DNA from: Elusimicrobiota bacterium
GTDB lineage: Bacteria > Elusimicrobiota > Elusimicrobia > UBA1565 > UBA9628
Reading direction: 5' to 3'
NCBI GenBank assembly: GCA_003151975.1
Contig: PLZD01000066.1
Span: forward strand, 1-40,894
Length of the DNA stretch: 40,894 nt
Positions 16,701 through 22,523 of the stretch are shown in pieces. The first letter of the stretch is position 1; every line of letters starts with the position of its first letter. A program made the position numbers and the translations under genes. The notes below the pieces were generated by a model, which had not been told where the DNA came from, searched no databases, and saw nothing but the letters and a program-made list of their open reading frames with translations.

Positions 16701-17588
16701 ATGCCCCGCCTGCTCGGCCAAGACAAGAAAACGCTCGAGACGGGCGGCTTCTTGTGGATGGCCAGCGTCGAGGCCTTCGCGCTGACGACCGCGTTCGTGA
16801 TCTCTCCCGGAATTCGCGGGCTGCTCGGTTCGAACTGGGCGCTGGGGATTTTCGCCGGCATCATGCTCTCGAGCTTGGCTTTCTTCAAGAAGATTAAGTT
16901 CACCGATGAGGCTAAGCCCGCCGCCGAGGCGAAAGTCGAGACCGCTCCCGTCGAGGAGAAGGGCGTCGACAAGCTGCCGTGGCGCGAGTACATTCCGTAC
17001 ATCGCCTCCTCGTTCCTGCACTTCGCGTTCTACGGGCTGTTCGCGGGCCTGTTCGCTACGAACACCTTCCACAACCAGTTCATGGCCGACCGCGCGACGG
17101 GCTCGTACGACACCGGCTCCATGATCATCGGCCTCATGGCCGCGATCCCGGCGCTCTTGGCGACGCTCAACCCCGCGAAATCCGAGGGCGGCGCGGAGAA
17201 GAAGGGCTTCCTCGACCGGCACAACCTGAAGACGTGGTTCGGCGTGGCGGTCGTGGTCGGCGCGGCGTATTTTGCCACCGGCTTTATGGGCTGGATGATT
17301 CCCGGCTTGATCGTGGCGGGATTGCTCGGCGCGATGACGACCGTCAACCGCACGAAGTGGATGTCGTCATACCTGAGCCGGTTGAAGCCGAGCAAGCACG
17401 CCAAGGTCGTCGCGACCTTGAACAGCTTGAGCGTGGTCGCGTCCTTGATTCCGTTCGCGGTCATCTCGATCGGCAAGATCATGGGCTTTGCGCCGATTCA
17501 GATGATCCTCGCGATCGCCATCGGTGCGGCCGTGGCCTTGGCGACGGGCTGGATCGCGACGCGCGACCCGAAGAAAGACGCGCACTGA
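13746..17588 (+). CDS. Exported-type ATP-grasp / PepSY-like / MFS transporter fusion
   Basis: A 1280-residue fusion. Residues 1-30 look like a signal peptide (KVLRK, hydrophobic core, ASYAAAAD). Residues 30-165 are a low-complexity Ala/Pro/Val linker. Residues 172-635 are an ATP-grasp ligase domain: KPIHGGGSMMVV (from Lys334), IERQLEGPEVDVELV, and the metal-binding LLEINARMGG (about 481-490). Residues 655-790 hold two strand-helix units resembling PepSY domains (KWIFTFQSKSRKITVYEK; YWLFTDAEGRQTKIAAVEG). A second Ala/Pro linker spans about 795-848. Residues 860-1270 form a twelve-helix MFS transporter. ATG 13746 follows AAAGGAG at seven bases; an ATG at 13728 lies before that site. Ligase-exporter pairs such as BacD/BacE make and export dipeptides, so a similar ligase/exporter job is plausible. 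The signal peptide conflicts with an ATP-using cytoplasmic domain. Confidence 0.85.
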   Translation: MKVLRKTIAISLAAAVAVMAPGFASYAAAADTIMEGGAGAKPVVLPRLEVNGATNLGTQTLNTIPGAGVNTIINGVEAGAKDASLNSAPVQPGVLPTPLAATVSQPSAQTVVSPTSPEATPKTLNGAETPRDGPQAAVSANAQVEAAAQEAAASSAPSGPGSAPSSVSFDGSVKGKSLLLVGTSASRPFILEETKKIADKLGLKLYLIDKADARKASQGVIPDEHFIAAPIDKHDDAAMALVVTAVADFAKTNKIDAVHTFLNPYAELAGQLVDKVGALGNPGKFLAAAHTKSLARELLAKEDPEIATAARIVTSVEETRKAYNDFGGGKFVMKPIHGGGSMMVVVGLDSEEAVAKAYTDIDNGIKEYMSHADAGFFMLDKHPGIMIERQLEGPEVDVELVVQDGKVKFWHVSDNPPMDKPYAVEKATSYPSQLPKWVQEALADAAGRAVFAVARGAGIPVGQIVGNMHVEMMMTKDGPRLLEINARMGGAEVFNWMRQATGFNLIEQGVRSVMGLPVEENQGIKTFVEGRFGIPQATGVIEKIEGFDVARKIAGIDFVREHKKAGDSVMAAPDSMFDYIFTMSASANDYNAAMNRAMAAMRAIRIHIRKADGTLVVQDGTYTHSKVDMTALLDASQRGEAPKTPRSFKNLPEVSSQDIDELYGAKVKAQERARAVAKSAKLVAVSLNTGSEDGKWIFTFQSKSRKITVYEKRVVSERLKKSEMAPTIWNSRFLNAFSLKAAYTQLKKEKHWFKPVRADLQGTWKNDPYWLFTDAEGRQTKIAAVEGTTSNAEPIKGVIGERAPPAEVQPQAPAEVKGEAAPVEAVVPAATPVAEKKDETPAPEAAKKKGVFAQLKEVFTKLPSSFKAYIMGSSLLAMAQEGTSIVFSIYGITQFGLVTGILSQAANLVARIPGALFGAKFVKKFDAKKIYMATTLIQGLLLLSLPLGAYFFGIASIPFLVQYFAVQVVQGLFYGATRGMAESQIMPRLLGQDKKTLETGGFLWMASVEAFALTTAFVISPGIRGLLGSNWALGIFAGIMLSSLAFFKKIKFTDEAKPAAEAKVETAPVEEKGVDKLPWREYIPYIASSFLHFAFYGLFAGLFATNTFHNQFMADRATGSYDTGSMIIGLMAAIPALLATLNPAKSEGGAEKKGFLDRHNLKTWFGVAVVVGAAYFATGFMGWMIPGLIVAGLLGAMTTVNRTKWMSSYLSRLKPSKHAKVVATLNSLSVVASLIPFAVISIGKIMGFAPIQMILAIAIGAAVALATGWIATRDPKKDAH

Positions 17589-17592
17589 CCGT

Positions 17593-18798
17593 CTAGTTTG
17601 ATTGAGAGCCCGTCGCCGGCACTGACTGCGGCGGCGGGTTTTCTTTCGGGTCGTCCAGCCAGACCTGGACCGCGGCGAGGCCTTCGTGAAAGCCGCGCGC
17701 GATCTCGAAGGCCGGCGGAAGCACGATCTTGCCGGTCTTGTCGATGAGGCCGAATCGGCCGCCGATGTCGACGAATGCGCGGCCTTCATGGAATTCCGAC
17801 GGCCCGCCGAATCGAGCGGGAATGACCATGGTCCCATGCCGGTCGATGAAGCCCCACGAGCCCCTGAAGGTTTGCGGGGCTAGGCCGTCGTGGAACGGCG
17901 CGCCGCTGCCGAAATTCTGCTTGAAGACCGGCTTGCCGGTCTTGTCGATGTAGATCACGCGGTTGATATCCATCACCGCGGCCAGGCCTTCGGAAAAATC
18001 GCCCGCCTGGCGGAATGTCGCCGGGATGGTGAAACGGCCTTTCTTGTCGATATAGCCGAACCCGCTCGCGAGGACCCAGGCACGGCCCTCGTGAAAAGAT
18101 CCCGCCGTTGCGAACTGCGGCGGGATGACCATCCTGCCGGTTTTGTCGATGTAGCCGCGTTTGCCGCCGACGACGACGGCGGCCAAGCCTTCGGAAAATT
18201 GGAACGAGCCGATCGCAAGGTCCGCGAAGCGCGGGGCAACGGCGAATTTCCCGGTCTTGTCGATGTAGCCCCATTTGCCGTCGAGCTTGACCGCCGCCAG
18301 GCCCTCCGCAAACGACGTGACTTCCTCGAGTCGCGGAGCGATGACGACCTTGCCCGTCTTGTCGATGTATCCCCACAGGGTCGGGCCCCTGCGGCCGAAG
18401 GCCATATTGCCGGGCAGGTTGATCTGGTGCTCCACTTTGCGAGCGCCCGCGAATTCGATGAGCCCTTCGGAGATTTCGCCGTAGCCCTTGTCGGGTTGCG
18501 GCGCGATGATGTATTTGCCGGACCGGTCGATGAAGCCGGTCTCCAGCCCGTTTGGTCCTTTGCGAAGCACGCGCGCGATCCCGCCATTGAAGTCTCCGGC
18601 GTCGAAAAAGGTCGGAGCGATCACCATGTGGCCGGTCTCGTCGATGTAGCCCCATTTAAGATGGCTCTCTCTGTCCTGGGCCTCTTGCGATCTGAGCATC
18701 AAGTCGCGATAGCTCCGCAGGTCCCGAGCGTTTTCGAGTAGTGCGAGCGCGATCCCGCCGAAGATCACGGCGAGGATGGCCAATACCGCGCGTCTCAT
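17593..18798 (-). CDS. WG-repeat protein with N-terminal membrane anchor
   Basis: A 401-residue protein with an N-terminal hydrophobic helix (residues 4-20, signal anchor or signal peptide), a short helical spacer, then nine WG-type repeats of about 38-45 residues. Each reads roughly GYIDKTGKxVIxPxF followed by FxEGLAAV. The repeats begin near residues 49, 87, 142, 175, 215, 253, 290, 325 and 358. Such repeats form a beta-rich array and are common in surface or exported proteins of unknown role; ligand or protein binding is likely. The Pro-rich tail (from about 375) is coded over the convergent terminator. There is no ribosome site; a TACAAT lies seven bases before the ATG. Confidence 0.88.
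   Translation of the reverse strand: MRRAVLAILAVIFGGIALALLENARDLRSYRDLMLRSQEAQDRESHLKWGYIDETGHMVIAPTFFDAGDFNGGIARVLRKGPNGLETGFIDRSGKYIIAPQPDKGYGEISEGLIEFAGARKVEHQINLPGNMAFGRRGPTLWGYIDKTGKVVIAPRLEEVTSFAEGLAAVKLDGKWGYIDKTGKFAVAPRFADLAIGSFQFSEGLAAVVVGGKRGYIDKTGRMVIPPQFATAGSFHEGRAWVLASGFGYIDKKGRFTIPATFRQAGDFSEGLAAVMDINRVIYIDKTGKPVFKQNFGSGAPFHDGLAPQTFRGSWGFIDRHGTMVIPARFGGPSEFHEGRAFVDIGGRFGLIDKTGKIVLPPAFEIARGFHEGLAAVQVWLDDPKENPPPQSVPATGSQSN
17607..17646 (+). terminator. Intrinsic terminator of fusion gene
   Basis: AGCCCGTCGCC (17607-17617) pairs fully, with wobble, to GGCGGCGGGTT (17630-17640), and TTTTCTTT follows. It lies 18 bases after the fusion stop and inside the C-terminal codons of the convergent WG-repeat gene. 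Confidence 0.8.
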
Positions 18799-18805
18799 AA
18801 AACGG

Positions 18806-18811
18806 ATTGTA
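18806..18811 (-). promoter_or_regulatory. Putative -10 element (TACAAT), WG gene
   Basis: On the minus strand TACAAT ends seven bases before the ATG at 18798. No convincing -35. It fits the leaderless pattern. Confidence 0.4.
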
Positions 18812-18901
18812 ACAGGAAAACCAGGATAATTCCATACCGTGTCGCCAAAAGGCCCACCTCGTTTGGACCTGAAGACCCTGGGTCACCCGACGGGCGAGGG
18901 C

Positions 18902-18907
18902 TATCCT
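18902..18907 (+). promoter_or_regulatory. Putative -10 element (TATCCT), ART-like gene
   Basis: TATCCT ends six bases before the ATG at 18914. The AAGGG between them is too close to the ATG to be a normal ribosome site. No strong -35 is seen. Confidence 0.35.
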
Positions 18908-18913
18908 AAGGGT

Positions 18914-20029
18914 ATGACGAGCTGGATGCGATTAGTCGTTCTGGCAGCGCTCTTGGGCGCCTCTTTTGCCCCGGTCCGCGCGGCCGAGCGCGCGATCACG
19001 ACAATCCCGACCGTCGAGCTCTCGGGCCTCATACGCCAGTCGATCCCGGCGCTGTCCGAAGCACGGATCTCCGTTCCCTCGCTTTCGCCTAATGCGGGCT
19101 CACCGGCCGCTCTGGTCGTGCCCGCGGCTTTCGACACCACCAAGGCGCAGGTCCTTATGGACCGCGTCGCGACGATCGAGGCGCCCTCGGCCTCGAAGGC
19201 TCAGACCGAGACCGCGCAGTCGCCCCAGCAAGTCATCGCAGCGGTCAACGCGGTCATGAAGGATTTCTCGGCCGACGACATCGGCAAGATGTCCGACTCG
19301 GATATCCACTCGGTCTCAAGCCTCATCATGGACCAACTCGCGGGACGCAAGAATCCTTCCGACATGAACGCCGTGACCTTGCTCGCGCAAGCGAAGACGA
19401 ACCGCCTGCTCGCGCAGCGCGGCAAGACCGTGGAAACTTTGATGAACCCGGGCCACACCGACATGCACCCCGACGATGTCTCGGTCACGGGCACTCCGGA
19501 TCAGGCGCGCTTGGTGCGGCCGACGCCGGAAGCCCAGCGCCGCACGGACTTCGGCAGCGGCAAGGCCCCGGCCATCGAGAAGGACACCATCTTCCGGCAC
19601 TACACGACGGCCGACGGCTTCAAGGCGATCATGGAATCCAACAGCCTCTGGAACGGCTTCGTGCCTTATGTTCAGCTCTCACGCGGAACATTCAAGAAAA
19701 CTTTCCGTGAGGTCTCGGGACTCTTCTTCACTCTCCCGCACGTCAGCGGCGACCGTGTCGGCGTGCCGAAGAACGATTTCACGCACTATGTGGACGTCGT
19801 CCTGCCCGCCAAGCTCCCTCTGCTCGAGCTCGAGCCCGGCGCGATTTATCTCGTGCCTCTCGCCGGAGCCACGCGCGATTGGGTGCGCGATTACTACATG
19901 AAGTGGACAAAGGGCGAGCTTCCCAACACGACCTACGACCGCATGATCGCGCAGATGGACTCCGAGGGCGGCCCCGGGCCCAACGTGCAGGTTCCCGTCA
20001 AGATCGTCGGCTCCGGCAAGGTCCGCTAA
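18914..20029 (+). CDS. Secreted protein with ADP-ribosyltransferase-like C-terminal domain
   Basis: A 371-residue protein. Residues 1-23 are a signal peptide (hydrophobic core, PVRAA-ER). Residues 24-215 are helical and low-complexity, with a segment at 105-180 rich in Asp, Met, Ser and Ala. The C-terminal 145 residues start IFRHYTTADGFKAIMESNSLW (His229-Tyr230-Thr) and continue with GLFFT (269-273) and a hydrophobic strand before LELEPGAIYLVP. HYT...G..aI followed by a (Y/F)FT strand is the pattern of ART-fold families such as HYD1-like and RNA 2'-phosphotransferase-like proteins. A secreted toxin or modifying enzyme is possible; this is inference from short motifs. The ATG at 18914 is supported by the TATCCT six bases upstream; ATG 18926 is an alternative. 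No immunity-like gene is adjacent. Confidence 0.65.
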   Translation: MTSWMRLVVLAALLGASFAPVRAAERAITTIPTVELSGLIRQSIPALSEARISVPSLSPNAGSPAALVVPAAFDTTKAQVLMDRVATIEAPSASKAQTETAQSPQQVIAAVNAVMKDFSADDIGKMSDSDIHSVSSLIMDQLAGRKNPSDMNAVTLLAQAKTNRLLAQRGKTVETLMNPGHTDMHPDDVSVTGTPDQARLVRPTPEAQRRTDFGSGKAPAIEKDTIFRHYTTADGFKAIMESNSLWNGFVPYVQLSRGTFKKTFREVSGLFFTLPHVSGDRVGVPKNDFTHYVDVVLPAKLPLLELEPGAIYLVPLAGATRDWVRDYYMKWTKGELPNTTYDRMIAQMDSEGGPGPNVQVPVKIVGSGKVR

Positions 20030-20044
20030 CCGTCGCCGATTTGG

Positions 20045-20050
20045 CATAAT
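20045..20050 (+). promoter_or_regulatory. Putative -10 element (CATAAT)
   Basis: CATAAT ends six bases before the ATG at 20057. No clear -35 and no Shine-Dalgarno. It fits the leaderless pattern. Confidence 0.4.
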
Positions 20051-20056
20051 CTTCAA

Positions 20057-20887
20057 ATGGCCGTCCTTCCCCGTTCGGATTATCACGACATCGCCGGCGT
20101 GCGCACCTACATCAAGCACGCGGGCAAGGGGCCGGCGGTCATTCTGCTTCACGGTTTGGGCGCGTCGTCGTACTCGTGGCGCCACCTCGTGCCGGCGCTC
20201 GCCGAAAAGCACGAGGTCTGGGCGATGGACATCCCGGGTTTCGGCCGCTCCGACAAGCCGCGCGACTTCGACTACACTTTCGCCGGGCTTTCGAACTGGC
20301 TTATCGCGTTCATGGATCGCTTCAACATCCACAAGGCGTCCTTGGCGGGCAATTCGATGGGCGGCGTCATCGCGCTGCGCACCGTGCTGCAAAGTCCCGC
20401 GCGCGTCGACCGGCTGGCCCTGCTCGGCGCTCCGGTCTATGTTCACAATCGGCCGCCCATCATCTGGACGCTGAACTGGCCCGTCGTCGGGAAATTGGCC
20501 GAGCTCGCTTTGGGCCCGTGGGCCGTGTCGCTGATCGCGCCGACCGCCTTTCACGATAAGAAGTGCGTTACTCCGGAGTTATTGGCGGAATACAGCCTGA
20601 GCCTCAACCACCCGGGCGGCCGGGCGGCGGTCGTGAGCTTCGTGCGCGGCGCGATCCCGCCCGACGCTCAGGCCTGGATCGACCGCTACCCGAGCATCCA
20701 TCATCCGACGCTCGTGATCCGCGGCGAGCACGACACCATTCTCGACCGGCCCAGCGCCGAGCGCTTCGTTAGGACCTTGCCGCGCGCCAAGTTTCTTCAT
20801 ATTCCGGCCTGCGGGCACGCGGCGCAAGAGGAGAGCCCCGAGGTGGTCGTTCCCGCCCTGCTCGAATTTTTCAATGGCCGAGCTTAG
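20057..20887 (+). CDS. Alpha/beta hydrolase, MhpC-like
   Basis: A 276-residue cytoplasmic alpha/beta-hydrolase. The oxyanion motif LLHGLG (30-35), DIPGFGRSDKP (58-68), the nucleophile elbow GNS100MGG, an acid Asp226 in RGEHD and His254 in CGHAAQEE give a complete catalytic triad. A lid region lies about 130-185. The fold covers esterases, C-C hydrolases and haloperoxidase-like enzymes, and the substrate cannot be read from sequence. It is first in a three-gene operon: the next gene (YciH-like) starts 14 bases before its stop, and another hydrolase follows. Confidence 0.88.
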   Translation: MAVLPRSDYHDIAGVRTYIKHAGKGPAVILLHGLGASSYSWRHLVPALAEKHEVWAMDIPGFGRSDKPRDFDYTFAGLSNWLIAFMDRFNIHKASLAGNSMGGVIALRTVLQSPARVDRLALLGAPVYVHNRPPIIWTLNWPVVGKLAELALGPWAVSLIAPTAFHDKKCVTPELLAEYSLSLNHPGGRAAVVSFVRGAIPPDAQAWIDRYPSIHHPTLVIRGEHDTILDRPSAERFVRTLPRAKFLHIPACGHAAQEESPEVVVPALLEFFNGRA

Positions 20888-21215
20888 GCCCTTATTCTCG
20901 ACCGACCCCCAGTTTTGCCCCGCGTGCCGCCGCTCTCCGTGCACGTGCGCCGATCCCGCGCAGCTTAAAAAACGCCAGCCCGAGCCGCTGCGCTTGTCGT
21001 TCCAGCGCGGTTCGAAAGGATCGGGCGTCACGCGGATCGAACGGCTCATCATGCATCCGAGCTTGAAGGACAAGATGCTCTCGGATTTCAAGAAGCGCTT
21101 CGGCTGCGGCGGTACGATCAAGGATGGAACCATGGAGCTGCAAGGCGACCGGCGCGACGCGGTGGAAGCCGAGCTTGCGGCGCAAGGCTACAAGATCAAG
21201 AGGATCGGCGGTTAG
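20874..21215 (+). CDS. yciH: SUI1/eIF1-like translation factor YciH
   Basis: A 113-residue protein with a C-terminal SUI1 domain (about residues 50-113: VTRIERLIMHPSLKDKMLSDF, then GCGGTIKDGTMELQGD and the ending GYKIKRIGG). In enteric bacteria YciH affects initiation fidelity on the 30S ribosome, and this protein probably does something similar. The N-terminus has four cysteines (15, 18, 23 and 25, CPAC....CTC) that may bind zinc, a feature of some YciH proteins. The start overlaps the upstream hydrolase by 14 bases and the stop is one base before the next gene. Given the many apparently leaderless genes here, an initiation factor is a noteworthy neighbour, but any link is speculation. Confidence 0.9.
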   Translation: MAELRPLFSTDPQFCPACRRSPCTCADPAQLKKRQPEPLRLSFQRGSKGSGVTRIERLIMHPSLKDKMLSDFKKRFGCGGTIKDGTMELQGDRRDAVEAELAAQGYKIKRIGG

Positions 21216-21216
21216 A

Positions 21217-21960
21217 ATGAATCATCCGGCGCACAGCGGCTCGGTCGCGTTCAAATACAAAGGACTGAAGCTTGTCGGCGTGCTGGCGCGGCCCGCGGGT
21301 CCCGAGCGCAAGAAATTTCCCGCGGTTCTCTTTTTACACGGCTTTCCCGGCTCGGAGCAAAATGTCGACGTGCGCCGCCGCCTGCTCGAACAAGGCGTGG
21401 CGAGCTTCGCCCTGCATTTCTCGGGCGCCTGGGGCAGCGACGGCTATTACGCGTTCTCCAACCTCGTCCCGCAAGCGCAGGCCGCGCTTAAATATCTGGC
21501 CTCGTGCGACTTCGTCGACAAGAAGCGCTTGGCCGTCTTCGGCTTCAGCATGGGCGGCTGGACGGCGATCAATCTGTCGGCGCGGGCTCCCAGCTTGAAG
21601 GCCATCGTCGCCGTGGCGCCGGTCGGCGGGCCCGAGATGACTCGGGGTTTGACCCGCGCGCACATCGCTCATCACGCGAAGACCCTGCGGATCAAGTCGG
21701 TGAACGCCCTATTCAAGGATTTCGGCGATTCTGTCACGGCGCTCGATCCCGCCAAGGCCGCCTTCGTGCGCGCGATGCCGCTTCTGCTCGTGCACGGCAC
21801 GGCAGACGACGTCGTGCCGTGCGCGATCTCCAAACGGATCTACGGCGCCGCCAAGCGTCCCGCCAAGCTCGTTGTGTCTTCGGGCGCGCGCCACGATTTC
21901 TTGGACCGGCGCGGCTGGCTGACCTCGACCTGCGCGGGCTTCTTGAAGCGCTACTTGTAG
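21217..21960 (+). CDS. Alpha/beta hydrolase, dienelactone-hydrolase-like
   Basis: A 247-residue cytoplasmic hydrolase. LFLHGFPGSEQN (oxyanion region, 38-49), the nucleophile elbow FGFS111MGG, acid Asp197 or Asp198 in HGTADDVVP and His226 in GARHDF form a complete triad. There is no large lid, as in dienelactone hydrolase or acyl-peptidase-like enzymes. The ATG comes one base after the yciH stop, so it is translationally coupled. The 3' end overlaps the convergent gene at 21951 by ten bases. The substrate is unknown. Confidence 0.85.
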   Translation: MNHPAHSGSVAFKYKGLKLVGVLARPAGPERKKFPAVLFLHGFPGSEQNVDVRRRLLEQGVASFALHFSGAWGSDGYYAFSNLVPQAQAALKYLASCDFVDKKRLAVFGFSMGGWTAINLSARAPSLKAIVAVAPVGGPEMTRGLTRAHIAHHAKTLRIKSVNALFKDFGDSVTALDPAKAAFVRAMPLLLVHGTADDVVPCAISKRIYGAAKRPAKLVVSSGARHDFLDRRGWLTSTCAGFLKRYL

Positions 21961-22523
21961 CCCAGCGGCCGGAAGGTTTTTAGGAAACCCACGAAGAGAT
22001 CGCGGTAGTCCATGTAGCTCTCCCTTGTCGAGGAGAGCGTCAGCGTGAAGTAGCTCTCGCCGCTGGGATAGACCGCGACGTATTTGTGCAGCTCGACGGG
22101 CGCCGCCGGCCAGGTATCCTCGGGCAGGCGCTTGGTCTCGGTGATCTCGAATATGCGCACCATCACGCCCGCGATGCGCATGAGGCGTACGGGCGTCGAA
22201 TTGCGGCTCGTGACGCCGTCGGCGCGCTTCATTTCTTCTAACGCCTGTTTGTAAGGCTGATACCCCGCGTCGCCTTTTTCCGAGTAGCGGATGTCGAGGC
22301 CCGCGCGGTAGACGCTGGCGCGGTCGTCGGGGCCCAGGAAGTGCACGGCGCCGCCGAAGCCGTCCTGCTCCTCGAATGCCGACCAGCCCGAGGGAAGATC
22401 GCATGTGAACGTCTTCGATGGCGGGCTGTAGCGCGCGGAGCCTGTGCGGGCATCATCCACCTGCGCCACGCTCAGCGCCGGAATCAAAACGGCCAGCACC
22501 GCGAGCCAAATCTTATTGCGCAT
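21951..22523 (-). CDS. Exported protein of unknown function
   Basis: A 190-residue protein with a signal peptide (residues 1-20, core AVLAVLIPALS, ending VAQ). The mature part is alpha/beta, with YSPPSKTFTCDLPSGWSAFEE and later FTLTLSSTRESYMDYRDLFVGFLKTFRPLGY. The pattern of a lipid- or surface-exposed PsbP/DUF1795-like fold (a strand, PSGW, and a C-terminal helix ending in FL.TF) is suggestive, so a periplasmic binding role is possible. The ATG overlaps the end of the large upstream gene by 11 bases, so the two form one unit. A longer in-frame N-terminal extension lies inside that gene and is unlikely to be used. Confidence 0.75.
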   Translation of the reverse strand: MRNKIWLAVLAVLIPALSVAQVDDARTGSARYSPPSKTFTCDLPSGWSAFEEQDGFGGAVHFLGPDDRASVYRAGLDIRYSEKGDAGYQPYKQALEEMKRADGVTSRNSTPVRLMRIAGVMVRIFEITETKRLPEDTWPAAPVELHKYVAVYPSGESYFTLTLSSTRESYMDYRDLFVGFLKTFRPLGYK

